64,000 nucleotides of DNA from Thamnidium elegans (taxonomy: Eukaryota; Mucoromycota; Mucoromycetes; Mucorales; Mucoraceae), in contig JAIXMG010000011.1 in assembly GCA_025201345.1 (NCBI GenBank), positions 496,001-560,000 of the forward strand, written 5' to 3'. Made by a program: the position numbers and the translations under genes. This document shows, in pieces, positions 33,555-45,199 of the stretch (the stretch's first letter is position 1; every line of letters starts with the position of its first letter). The notes below the pieces were generated by a model. The model saw only the letters and a list, made by a program, of their open reading frames with translations, had not been told where the DNA came from and did no database searches.

Positions 33555-34561
33555 TCAATAAAATTTCCCTTCTACAATTGTATTTGTCCTCTCCTCGCTC
33601 GTTAGTAAGATAGGAAGACTATCGTCGTTTTCACTATATCCTCGTCTTCCTATCCCACTTTCTTCTTTCTCTCTTCGTCTCCAGTTTTCATTCAATCGAA
33701 TGGTCACTTCGTCAGTTATTTCATCTAATAATTTTTTTTAAGACGACACACACTCGAATTCTGTCACTGGCAAACGCAATGTCTTGGTCACTTCGAATTC
33801 TCAAAGGAATATTCTTCAAGGTACCAAAAGCATGTTCGATTTCAATACGCATAATGGCGATATACGTATTAAATTTTTCGATTGCCTTTAGTTATTGTTG
33901 ATTACGTGATTTTTGGCGCACGGTACGAGATAATTATATGCCTTGTATCCTCCATCATCGAGCACGTACTGATCTCCAGAAAAGAATCCCTCGGGATTAG
34001 GACCTAGTCTTGATTCAGAAAGGGCGCGCATGTCATGACTACTTCCAAAATAGCCCGTCGAAATGTAACGGATTCGTTTCTTACCTTCACATGCGGTTAT
34101 GCTGTTAATACTGTATGCTGATTTCCGAGTAAAAAATGCGTCTTTTTTCTAAGAGGGAGCGTACATCAATTTGAAATTGGAACCGTCGACAAAACCTATC
34201 AGATTTGGGGATCCGAAACGTTCGTCGTTTATCTGTTGCTCAATAAAGGAATTCTTGATGTAACTCTGGCGACGACACCACATCAAAGAGGCGGTAAAGA
34301 AATCTTTGCATAGAATTCTCTAAAAAAAAATAGTTTGATTACTAATATTTAGTTAAAGATCTTTTAGCTGTCTTTTTTAAACTTACTTCCGACACTGGAT
34401 CGTCCCGCCAATCGATTATAAGATACGCGGTTTCCATTAGAATCTTGCTTTTCAATACTAAGTATGGCAATATAGAGACGCACATTGGCCTGAGGATTTA
34501 TTGGGATAGACCGGTAGTATTGATGGTCTTTTATCACCTCATTTGTTCTTGAAAAGAGCAA
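33555..34561 (-). pseudogene. PIF/Harbinger-type (DDE_Tnp_4) transposase relic
   Basis: Minus-strand remains of a HARBI1-like transposase. Read 5' to 3' on the minus strand: a segment ending DWRDDPVSE then a possible intron (GTAAGT at about 34383); RILCKDFFTASLMWCRRQSY; GFVDGSNFKLMYAPS (first catalytic Asp) followed by a stop; IRYISTGYFGSSHDMRALSE; GDQYVLDDGGYKAYNYLVP (second Asp); a frame change; and MRIEIEHAFGTLKNIPLRIR (catalytic Glu). A C-terminal tail ends at TGA 33557-33555. All three catalytic acids survive but several stops and frameshifts break the gene. Terminal inverted repeats were not located; TAAGGGCTGGTGCC near 34677-34690 is only a candidate end. Confidence 0.75.
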
Positions 34562-34746
34562 GGCTTAAATTTTGTTTTGATAAGATTATTACGTCCTTGA
34601 TCTTTATACACTTCGCCAGCCACTAATACCAACTATAACTCATGTCTGATAATAGTTTGAATAAACTTCCTTGGTTTGTAAGGGCTGGTGCCGTAGGCGA
34701 AAGGAAGTTAATAATTTAACTCTTTCGGTGTACAACGCGAAGCTTT

Positions 34747-34748
<2 letters not shown>

Positions 34749-34794
<46 letters not shown>
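34749..34794. repeat. 46-nt poly-T tract
   Basis: Uninterrupted T run between the two transposase relics. It sits close to the 5' end of the Harbinger relic and could be an insertion boundary or simple slippage. Confidence 0.9.
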
Positions 34795-34796
<2 letters not shown>

Positions 34797-35530
34797 GACG
34801 AGAGCTACTCATAAAATCAGCTCTCGAGCCCTGAAATTACAATGACTTTATTGCTTCTACAGTTGGAGCTCTTTTATTGAAAAAAAAACGTTGGGCTAAA
34901 GTCTAGCAAATCTTTTCATCGGGTGTGTACATGATGGAGAGAGCCAGTTTTTTTTTCCAAAAACCCGAATTAACTCTACGTGTACTTAATTTCATTATGA
35001 CCTAAAAGAACCACCCGTTTGAGGGGTTACCTTTTAATAAATTATACATCAAGTAAGAAACTAATAAGAGAAAATGACGCCACGGAGAGACGTAGATACA
35101 GTAACCAATAAACTTTTTTCTCAGTCCCTTATTTATCATCCCCATTCTATCTTTTTCTTTAAAACACGAACACGCTTCTTCTTTCTTTCTTTCTTTTCCT
35201 TACTAAATATGAACGAACTCACAAGTAAATATTTCTATATAATACATGTACATCGTTTAGAGTAGTTCATATAGTGTATTTACTTTCTTCATTTATTACA
35301 CTAGTGCTTCTGCTTTAAGTCCGCTTAAACAAATACAGCTGTTGAGAAATTAGTGAAAATCCATTGCAACGAAGCCAGCAACCCCTTTTAAGAATTATAG
35401 TACCTCGCTGAGAAAAAAAAAATGTAACGAGGTAGTGTTATTTCATGCATTTATGTAGTGAGTATTTTTTTAACGGGAACAAGTCTAATTCAAAACTAGG
35501 TTTAATCCATTTTTTTTATTATTTTTTTAT
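34795..35530. other. intergenic between transposon relics
   Basis: No supported gene. A short frame at 35074-35265 is preceded by CT-rich sequence but matches nothing. Confidence 0.45.
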
Positions 35531-36011
35531 GAAAGCCCGTCTATTGTTACAACTGATGCCATAAAAAATTTGACAGAAGCCTTTGAAGGACTTGATATTA
35601 AGAGGTCTAAAGGAGATGAGTTTATGAAAGACGAATGCAATCTCTCTTTGAAAGTCGCCACGTTGCGACCCAGGTCTCGTAAGGATGGAAGAGAGAATGA
35701 AGTGAGTGCAAGAGTGGATAAACACCGACATGGACTTTACAAGGAACTGTATATTTATTGACGAGTCCGGTTTTGACATAGACATGAGACGCAGTAGAGC
35801 TTGGTCTAGAAAGGGCACCAAAGCTGTAATCACTACTGCGAGTATTAGAGCGCCATCTCATACTGTAATTGGAGCAATTTTAGCCATAAGCGTTGTTAAC
35901 ATAACTATGAAAGTACCTATACCACCTAAAAAATTTAGACCAAAGACGATAAAAATAGAAAAGCTGCCCCATTTAAAGTGTTCCAAATTAAGTTCGAATT
36001 TAATTGGTTGA
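35531..36011 (+). pseudogene. Tc1/mariner-IS630-like transposase relic
   Basis: Plus-strand fragment of a DDE_3-type transposase. The first frame reads VTTDAIKNLTEAFEGLDIKR and continues to CNLSLKVATLRPRSRKDGRE (helix-turn-helix region). After a frameshift near 35700, the second frame reads MQEWINTDMDFTRNCIFIDE and SGFDIDMRRSRAWSRKGTKA, with FIDESGF holding a catalytic Asp. The conserved core then ends near VVNITMKVP, before the last catalytic residue, and the following Lys/Pro-rich sequence is not transposase-like. So the element is frameshifted and 3'-truncated. Confidence 0.75.
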
Positions 36012-37095
36012 ATGTTCCATTTTATTTTCAAAAAATGTACCACCAAGTTCAAAAAGTGTTTGATTTGAGAATGGGCACACTGTATTCCTTAAAGACCCGT
36101 AAAAATCATAGTTGCACAATTTTGACGAAATATTACTCAGAACATATCACTGCGGCCGGTAACGCATTATATCAAATCAAATATACGGCTTACCTTTACT
36201 ATTTTGCGCTAAATACAGATGAACCAATCTCACAATGAGAATGCAAATTAAAATGGTATCACATAATTAAACGATGTCACCATATATAAATATCTTTTGG
36301 TTTAAATGATAATTCCTCAAACTCCAGGTATTTTGTATAAAGAATTCGTTTTTGACGTGTATGTGGTAAAAGTTTAACAATCTGTCAAAATACATAGTAG
36401 TTACCTGTCAAAAAAAAAAAAAAAGGTTTCAAACATAGCTTACATTTTCACTTCTTACGGTATTACTTTATAGAGCCAACAAAGTTAATATAAACCTTTT
36501 CATTGTCTATCACACACAAAAGCTATTTCCGTAATAAAAAATTAGGGAGTGGGAGTATATCGATAAACCGTTTTATTTTTTAATTTGTAAACATGTGAGC
36601 AAACACCTGTAAAAAGCAACTAATGTATAATCTCGTGAAATCTTAATTTTCTTTTTTTTTACATAAATTAAATTCGTTATGCTAAAAGGGTCGACCCGAA
36701 TTATAACCGCAGTTATGGTTTACTAAGAAGCCTCAACTTTAAAAAATGACATATCCTATAGTGCTGCGTCAAAAAAAAAAAAAAGTTTTCAATTGACATA
36801 AACACGTAGTAGTAACACAAAAGTAACATCAAGTTGGCTTTGATAAAGTTCGGAACAAAATACATAAATGTCGTGATTTTTGATTATTCCCGACGTCAAA
36901 AAAAAAAGAGGCCTTTTGGGACGTTCTTTTTTTGCACATTAAACCGCAGTAGCTTGTGTATATGTGGCAAGTTAATTAACTTTGTTATTTATAATAACCT
37001 CCTTTCACAAAAAAAAAAAAAATCCTTATTTTTAACGATTTTTTTATTTTTATTTTTTATCTTTCTTTCTCAAACTTTGTATAGCAAAAATAAAA
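36012..37095. other. intergenic, nothing firmly supported
   Basis: A short plus-strand frame (35978-36238) follows the transposase relic but resembles no family. The remainder is AT-rich with a few homopolymers. The last ~100 bp are a T-rich leader for the SERTA-like gene. Confidence 0.4.
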
Positions 37096-37392
37096 ATGTC
37101 AAATTATATCCAATCCATATCTTATGCAAAATTAGCAAAATACGATCAAACACGTATTGATCTATCAATTCGTAAATATGTACTGATCACAAACTTACTA
37201 CGCGAAGAGCAGCAACAAGAGGATGAAGATATGATATTGCTTGAACAGCATTGGTTTGAGTCTTGTTTAAATGAACTAGATAAAGAAGAAGATCAAGAAC
37301 AAAAAGAAGAACCAAAACCTAATCATCAGTTAAAAGCTTTTTATAACTTTCGTAATGGCAAAGGTTTTCTTTTCTGCACTTCTAGTCTGTAA
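37096..37392 (+). CDS. small SERTA-like protein, 98 aa
   Basis: Single-exon frame starting MSNYIQSISYAKLAKYDQTR. Residues about 8-42 (SYAKLAKYDQTR, then IDLSIRKYVLITNLLREEQQ) resemble the SERTA motif, whose core is S-x-x-KL followed by LRxSVLIxNTLRxLQ. An acidic segment follows (EQQQEDEDMILLEQHWFESC, then LDKEEDQEQKEE). In animals SERTA proteins are transcriptional cofactors and cyclin/CDK regulators; the fungal role is unknown. The start follows a T-rich leader and the ATG context AAAAATG, as in neighbouring genes. The domain call is by eye and moderate. Confidence 0.5.
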   Translation: MSNYIQSISYAKLAKYDQTRIDLSIRKYVLITNLLREEQQQEDEDMILLEQHWFESCLNELDKEEDQEQKEEPKPNHQLKAFYNFRNGKGFLFCTSSL

Positions 37393-37514
37393 ATTTTTTT
37401 CTCTCTCTCTCTCTCTCTCTATTTTTTTTTTTGAAAAACTCGTGTTCATATACATATATAAATATATAATAATTATAATAATAATAAAAAAAGTCCTTTT
37501 TAATGCAAAGAAGT

Positions 37515-38490
37515 CTATTTAATTGGACAAAGTATTCCTCCTGTATATGGTGTCGCGGTAACAATCGGAGTCCACATAATCCCAAACAGATGAAAGTTCA
37601 CCTATTTGTTGTGTGTGTTTTTTTTAGTTTTTTTTTGAAGTACGAAATAATAAAAATATAATTTTTACCTTTAATAAAACTTTTAAAGCAGGTCTTTGAT
37701 CATTTGTTGTCTTTAACGGTCCACAAGCATTATACAAGTTTTGAAAAGTAGGGTCTGTATTATCAGGAGCTTGATAGTTTACATTAAAGGTTAGACTAAC
37801 TGGAGAAATTGTATTAGGTTGTAAAACCATAGCAGAAGCAGAAGCCCAAGCAAATTTAGATAAAGTTAAACTATCCATTAAAACAAAGTCTAGACTACGA
37901 ATATGTGTTGGAATCCAATTATCCCTATTATCTAACGTAACGTTCATTTGCCATGTACCTCGTAACGATGGTCTTGATGGTATAACTGTATTATCTTGTG
38001 CCGATAAAGGTAGTCGTTCTCCTGCCCACCAATCTGGTGGTTCGTTATTAACTGAACTTGCTCCTCCACCCATTGATATTCGTGGTGTACGTGGCCAGCA
38101 GAAAAATGCTGTAATGGCTCCCAATACGAATATAAAAAATATTAAAAAAACAATCATTCTCGAAGTTGAATTTTTACGAAAACAACAACATCTGGAACGA
38201 TTACGATTGGTCATATCTTGGTTTTTGGTACTGGTAATTGATTTAGTAGTAGTGGTAATGGGTTCGATGATAATATGTGCTGGTATAGTCTTGATTTTCT
38301 TAGGATGTGTTTCCTGTTTTTCATGTACTGAACAATGACTACAGATAGATCCTTCTGATATACTTTGGCAACTACTACTGCTACTATTACTACCGGTGGT
38401 GGTGGTACTTAAACAACTAGAACACATTTGACTACTTTTGTTATCATTTTCTGTCTCATAAACAGGGTATGACATACGAGTCGAATGCAT
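37515..38490 (-). CDS. single-pass membrane protein with LEA2-like C-terminal domain
   Basis: Two exons, 38490-37669 and 37601-37515, 302 aa. The start MHSTRMSYPVYE was chosen as the first ATG after a CT-rich leader (38500-38560); a second ATG five codons on is possible. The N-terminus is Ser/Thr/Cys-rich and cytosolic, with a Cys/Arg patch (RNRSRCCCFRKN) before the membrane span MIVFLIFFIFVLGAITAFF. The outer domain has SLRGTWQMNVTLDNRDNWIP, then NTISPVSLTFNVNYQ. It ends VNFHLFGIMWTPIVTATPYT and GGILCPIK, the same LFGI...P...CP ending seen in the LEA2-like protein at 29383-30450. Low sequence identity makes the domain call tentative; membrane topology is clear. Confidence 0.65.
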
Positions 38491-38669
38491 TACACAAGTA
38501 AAGAGAGAGAAAGAGAGAGAGAGAGAAAGAAAGAGAAAGAAAGAGATAAAAAAGATATATATAAACAATCAAGTTATTCAATGCATTACCATACATTGAC
38601 ATACATTTTATTCAACCTCCCTTTTTTATATAGTAAATTTATATGTGTTGTATTAAAAAATAGTCAAAT

Positions 38670-41600
38670 CTAATTTAAGCTACTGATAAAACTATCAATA
38701 TTATATTCCTCTTCATAATCTTTTTCATCCCAAAGAGTTTCCAAGTTCTCCAATACGGCTTTAGCAGGACCCAAACCTTCGGCACCTGTGGTATCGACCT
38801 TTTTCTTTTTGTTCTCACCATCTTTACTAACATTAAATAAATCCAAAATTTGATCTGTATCCATACTATGTAAACCTGAATTTTGTTGATTGACAATAGA
38901 ATTAGCAATATTCAATTTAAACTTTTGAAGACCCATAATTTTCTCTTCTAAAGTTCCTCTTGTAATCAATCGATAGACATTGACCACCTTCTTTTGACCG
39001 ATACGATGTGCACGATCCATCGCTTGAAGATCCTTCATAGGGTTCCAATCGTGTTCTACAAAAATAACTGTATCTGCACCAGTGAGATTTAAACCAAGAC
39101 CACCAACATGTGTTGTTAATAGTAATACGTCAATAGAAGGATCAGCATTGAACTTTTGAACCATCTCGTGACGTTTACTGGAATCTACAGATCCATCCAT
39201 ACGTAAGTAACTGACAGTTGGCATCTTCTTTTTGAATAAATCGCTTTCTATAATATCTAACATTGGTTTTAACTGACAGAAAATCAAGGCTCTGTGTTGA
39301 CTCACTGCACCAACTGCCATAGCTGCTGGATCTGAATCAGATTCTGTTGTTGTAACACCAATACCACATTCTATCAGTAATTGTCTAGATGATAAACAGT
39401 GGTTAAAAAGTTATATAAAATAAAAATAATTTGTTAATATACTTTACTTTAAAGCTAACAGTTTTGGTGCATTTGCTAAATCATGTATAGATGTATTTGT
39501 CTTTTGTAAAAAGGCGTTTACTTTTTGATAATTTGGATACTTATCACTAACAACAAGTAAAGGATGGTTACATAACCTTCGAAGGTATTGCAATGCTTGG
39601 AAAATATGGGTTGCTCCCTTATTGCTCTTTTCGGGTGTTGTGGTGACTAATGCATTGGAAGTACCCAAGTCTTCTTCTACAGATGTCTTTGCTTGTGATT
39701 TAGCGAATTCATCATATAACGATTTCTACATGTAAAAAAATAAAATAAAATAAAAAAATTTAATATTTATATATTCATATGCTTGTGCGTGTATATGTAT
39801 ATTTACCTGTAGATCACTAAGTTCGCAGTAATAATCTTGAATAATCTTGGGTGGAAGATCATGCAAGACATCTTCTTTCAAACGACGCAATAAGAAGGGT
39901 AACACTTGCTTATGCAAAGCCTCTAGTGCAAGTGCTCCTGCCTCTTGTTCCTTAGAAGAACTCTTACTATCCCTACTAGACAAAATAGGTTTTCCGAATC
40001 GTTCATTAAATATCTTTTCAGAACCTAAGAAACCAGGCATTAAAAAGTCGAATAATGACCATAATTCCAATACGTTATTCTAAAATAAAGGTGTGAGTAA
40101 AACAAGTAAAATATTATGTGATGTGCGCGTTTACCTGAATGGGGGTACCAGAAAGAATTAAACGATGATTGGACTTGACGGTTTTAATAGCTTTTGTAAT
40201 CTTGGTCTTTCCATTCTTGATAATGTGTCCTTCATCAAGAATACAATAATTCCATGTAATCGAAGAGAGTTCTTCAATATCGTTACGAATAATATCGTAA
40301 GACATGATAATAATATCATGTTTTCGAAGTGAAGCACGTAATCTTTTTCTTTCGGCTGGACCACCAGTATATAACAAGGGCTTTAAATTATCGCAAAAGT
40401 TTAAGATTTCGTGATACCAATGACCAGTTAAAGTAGGTGGACAAATAACTAATGAAGGACTTGGTGCCCATTCCGGTAACTTTGTTTCTTTAAACTTTTG
40501 AGCTCTTGTAAAATGATCACCAGCCAAAATACAAATAGATTGTAAAGTCTTACCCAAACCCATATCTAAATTGTACCCGTTAATAATTGCAAAAAACAAA
40601 ACAAAGAAAAAAAAACTTACCATCACAAAGAATACCATGTAAATGAAACTTGTTAAGAAAAGCTAACCAATTCACACCTTCCTGTTGATACTTTCTTAAT
40701 TCGGCATTAATTGGAACCGGTATTTCATAATTCTCAACTTTAGAACTATCCAGCAACTGAGCCAAGAACTTTCTTTCTTCATCACGATGCGCCAACATTT
40801 CGGCAGACATACCTGGTGGATCGGGAATGCCTGCTTCCAAAGGCACAAGTTTAATTAGTAATGCAAAGCAGTTGGTACATATTAATCGTACTGCTTCATC
40901 TACGTCACTCATACGGCCCAATATAGGTACAATCAAAAAGATAGTGTATGGTAAAATCTTGGTATCCAGTAATTGAACCAAATGATACACAAGTTCTGAA
41001 GCACCTTGACGATGGTAAGGGTTTAAAGGGTTGCTTAACTGCGGTAAAACATTATCTACAATCACTTGCATGGTTTTGGTTGTAATGACATTGGCTATAG
41101 CAGCTAAACAACGTGCACTGACGTTACGAATAACAGCGTAACAAGATTGAAGTGATCTGCAGACATAAGGTACAATATCATTCATCTGTTCCCAAAGTCC
41201 TTGAGATAAGTAAGGTACAACCATGGTTAAAATAGTAAGTGAATCAATGACCTCTTGACCCAATTGAAAATCATTAGCAATCAATTGATCGGATTGTTCC
41301 ACACCTACTGCGTTGTCAGGAAATACTTGCATAATCTTTTGACTAATACATTCTTTTAATTTGGGCACAATTTCAAATACGCGATCACCAAATTGATCAC
41401 AAAGCTCTCGTAATGCAATTTCAGCACCTCGTTTCATTAATTGTGCTTCCTTTTGTTCTGGTGTGATGACTTCTTTGACAACAGGTGCGTTCTTACTGCT
41501 TTCTTCTTTGTGGATAGATAAAATACCTGATTTAGCTTGGTTGTCTTCAAGTACGGGTGTTACAGTGGTATCAGAACATAAAAACGTACACAAGTTCTTT

Positions 41601-44039
41601 ACTACCTTATCGTTAGGATTGACTCGGTTATTGGATCTTTCACATAACGCAATCAAGTCAGCTAACGTAGCAGCAGATCTCTGTTGCAATTCTAAATTCT
41701 CTTCAAACTTGATACTGTTCATGACACTACGAATAATTGGGTTTAATTTAGTAGGTAAAACACCAAGTTCAACAACTGCACCGGCGGTAGCAGCATACAC
41801 ATTAATTTCAATCTTTTGTTTCAACTCTTCAAAGTATCCAATAGAAGAAACAACACGTTTTTGACGTTCGTTTAAAGCCGTAATTAAAGCAGCTCTACCT
41901 TTACCACGAGGTACATTTTCAATTAATTGATCAAACATTTCACCTACTACTTGTGTCGCTGTTTCGATTGTAAATAAAGGTCCCTTTTCTGGTAAGGCTT
42001 CTCCAGGTACAAGTGTGGGTAATGTACTGATTAACTCTAAAGGCACTTTAGCTTCGGTATGAAACGCATTTAACAAGTTTTGACTTTCTCCTCGAATACG
42101 CTTTAAAACATGAACAAGTTCAAAGTAAAATCCAGTGGTGTAGGTAGCTGCATTTTCAAGGTTGGTGATCATGGCTTCAGAAAGTGTCTTTGGAAAATTG
42201 TGTGTGGTGGCTAAAACGGCCTCGGACGAAGCGTGACTGATACAATCTGCATTGTATCGCGTCTTTAAAACTGCTTTAGCCCATTCTTCTACCGCCATAG
42301 CGCCCAATTGTCGTTTTAATGCCCATTGTGAAGTTAAAAGTGTTAAAAGAACTTCTTGATATGACATCTCCATAGAATCGTCAGGCCAAGTGCTCATAGC
42401 CATACCAAGTGCAGTGGTACATGCAATACGACAACGCATGACTTGGTTGGTAGTAATTAATGAAAAATCTTGTGCAATCATACCAGCATCTAAATTATGT
42501 CCTGGATCTTCTTCTCCATCCGTTCCAGCTCGAATAGCGCTACCATCAATAGTGCTTTGATTACTAGACGATTTTTTAATGAGCTTCTTGTTTTTATCTA
42601 ATCCACCATTACCAAAGGCTCCAGCAGGTTTATAAAAGTAAGAGGCGATATCTAATGGTTGTCCAATAGGTGTCATTGTGATTTCAAACCAGCTTCCAAG
42701 CCAGTTTTGAGTTCCCTGAAGGACAAGTTGAGAATCGACTTTGCCAGTGATAGTGAGTTCTTTCCAGACAGCTAATGTTTTGGCGATAATGTCAGTCTTT
42801 TCTTCTACAATTAAATTTTGAAAGACAAGACGATAAACACGTTCATCTACCCATTCTGCAGATGTTCCACATTCAAGAAATGTTAATAATGTGTTGAGGA
42901 CAGCTATACGTACGCCTGTAATGGTGTGTCGAAAAAATGGGTGTAATCTAGGTACTAATTCCCCTAAACTGCAACCATCACGTACAATTTCCATCACGCC
43001 TGGTTGTTCAAACATCTTGGCGATCAAATCCATCACAGCGCCTGTAGATGCAGTTAAATCATCTTTTAAATCTACCAAACAATCCCATAATGTAGTAATC
43101 ACATCTCTGATACGATCAGTAGTACTCATACGAACAAATTCAGCAGTGATGGGTAATAATGTGGCAGCACTGACAGCGCGTACATCATCATCATGATCTC
43201 GAAGACCAAGTATAACAGCACCTGTTGTACCTTCTACCAACATCTCTACCAGATCCTTTCGAACTGCAACGGTGTATTTTAATCCAAGTAAACCAGCGTG
43301 TCTTACTTCCCAAATGGATCGACCTCCAAATGAATCGTCGTCTTGGTTGATTAACTTTAATAAGTTCTCATGCACTTTTTTAACTGAGGCTGGTTGCATA
43401 TATTGTAAAACAACACCGAGCGTTTGTGAACAGGTTTCGCGGACGGGACAAACAACTTGGTCAGATACAAAATCAGCAAATCTGTCTAATGCAAATACAC
43501 ATAATAATCGAATCGCTACATCCTCTAACCATGCATTATGAAGTGCATCATTTTTAGCCTTACTACCCACTACGTATATGTATAAAAAAATAGAGTTTTT
43601 TTTAGAATAAAAAAAAAAATTGATTGTTGTATTTTTTTTTACCTCTTTTGCCAGCACCTTCTCCGTGTGCTTTCATAATACTACGTAATCCAATACCAGC
43701 ACCATGTCGAATTTCCCAGGCAGGATCAAATAAGTCTAAACACAAGTGTTCACACACCATTTTAAAAGGCCAATCACGCTGTACTTGGTCAAACTCTTCT
43801 TCGTTTGTTGGAGCTGGTTTCTTTGCTTCTACAACAAATTTATTTGATTGTGGTTGCGCAGTGAATTCAAACTCTATTTTTTGTTGTCTTTTTTAATTAA
43901 ATTTTTTTTTTTTTTTTTTTTTTTTGTATATGTGTTTATACCTTCTTTAGTTTCGACTTTAATAGGCTTAGGTGTGGGGTATTCTGATTTACCTTTTAAA
44001 TCCATAACACGAACTCTATACAAAAAAAAAAAAGTAGTT

Positions 44040-44074
<35 letters not shown>

Positions 44075-44948
44075 CGTTATTGTTATTTTACAAGTGCTTA
44101 CTTTTCTTTTTTGCCCTTCATTTTAGATTCCAACTTTAATTTTCGTTTCAACATGTTACGTTCACGAGCTGATAAACCGGCCATGTTGATTTCTGCAACA
44201 GCAGGTGTAGGAGCAGTCGAAGTAGATGGAGAAGGTGAGGGGCTCTTTGAAGATTTAGTTTGTTGAATTTTTATTTGTTTTGTTTCTAGATCTAGTTCGT
44301 CTACCAAGTCAACTACAATAAAAATAAAACAATAAATATTTTTGTTGTATACGTATATATGCCTATTATACAAATGAAAAAAAAAAGTCAAGTACCCTCC
44401 ATACCATCCATAAATTGATGACCAAGACCTAAACGTTCTCTAAGATTACGTCTTTGAAGTTCTAAACGTTCTTGAGGCGTCATATCCGAAAAATCAATAT
44501 CATACTCTTTTCCGGCAGAACCTAATAAAAGTTTTCCGTGTTGTAAAACAGAAGCTAAATCGAACTGATCAAATTGAAGTTTATGTAAATCTTCTTCTTC
44601 CTCGTCTTCTTGGTCCATTGCATTTTCATCAATAGGATCCCAAGCGGGTACATTTGTTGCAATGGCTTCTAATGCTTGACCTGCAGCCAAACGTGTCTCC
44701 CATGCTTTACTCTTTAAATGAACTACTACTCTTGATAGTAAATTATATAACTCTCCTGGATGTTGCTTTTGAATTTCACCAAGTTGTTGTGCTGCTGTAC
44801 GTCGAACAGCCGTGGTGGATCCGGTATCTAATAGCAGGACCAATCGATCAAGTCTTTTTTCAGTTATTTGTTATTTCTCTCCATTTTTAAAAAATACTTT
44901 TTTTTTTTTGAGGGGATTTTTTTTTTTTTTTTTTTACCTTGTGGCCAT
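38670..44948 (-). CDS. MOT1: TBP-associated Swi2/Snf2 ATPase MOT1/BTAF1
   Basis: ATP-dependent remodeller that removes TATA-binding protein from DNA. Ten exons: 44948-44938, 44853-44396, 44312-44102, 44015-43942, 43873-43643, 43569-40621, 40565-40135, 40079-39807, 39725-39448, 39384-38670; 1876 aa, the usual MOT1 size. The first exon is 11 nt (ATG GCC ACA AG). The N-terminal ~1250 residues are HEAT-like repeats that bind TBP (RLDRLVLLLDTGSTTAVRRT at the start). The C-terminal Snf2 ATPase has DMGLGKTLQ (Walker A), CILDEGHIIKN (Walker B), LSGTPIQ (motif III), and THVGGLGLNLTGAD and DRAHRIGQKKVVNVYRL (motifs V, VI). All catalytic motifs are intact. Start faces the GCFC gene across a 251-bp shared promoter. 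Confidence 0.95.
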
Positions 44949-45199
44949 ATTACAAGGAAAAAGTGGCTTTTTTTTCGTATTTTTTTTTAAAAAATGATTA
45001 TTTCACTTGAAAAAAGATACGAAAAAAAAAAAAAAATGCAGGAATAGGTGGAAAAAATAAAAGCACTTTATACCTTTTTTGTGCTGCCAAAAAAAAAAAA
45101 AAAAATCTACGTCACCTGAAAGTCTTTTTTTGACACCCAGTGACTTTTACTTCTAAAATGAGGGTTTTTTCTTCTTCTCTTTCATTAAAATAAAAAACC
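44949..45199. promoter_or_regulatory. MOT1-GCFC bidirectional promoter
   Basis: 251 bp between divergent ATGs, rich in poly(dA:dT). No TATA box is obvious, as expected of housekeeping genes. Confidence 0.5.
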
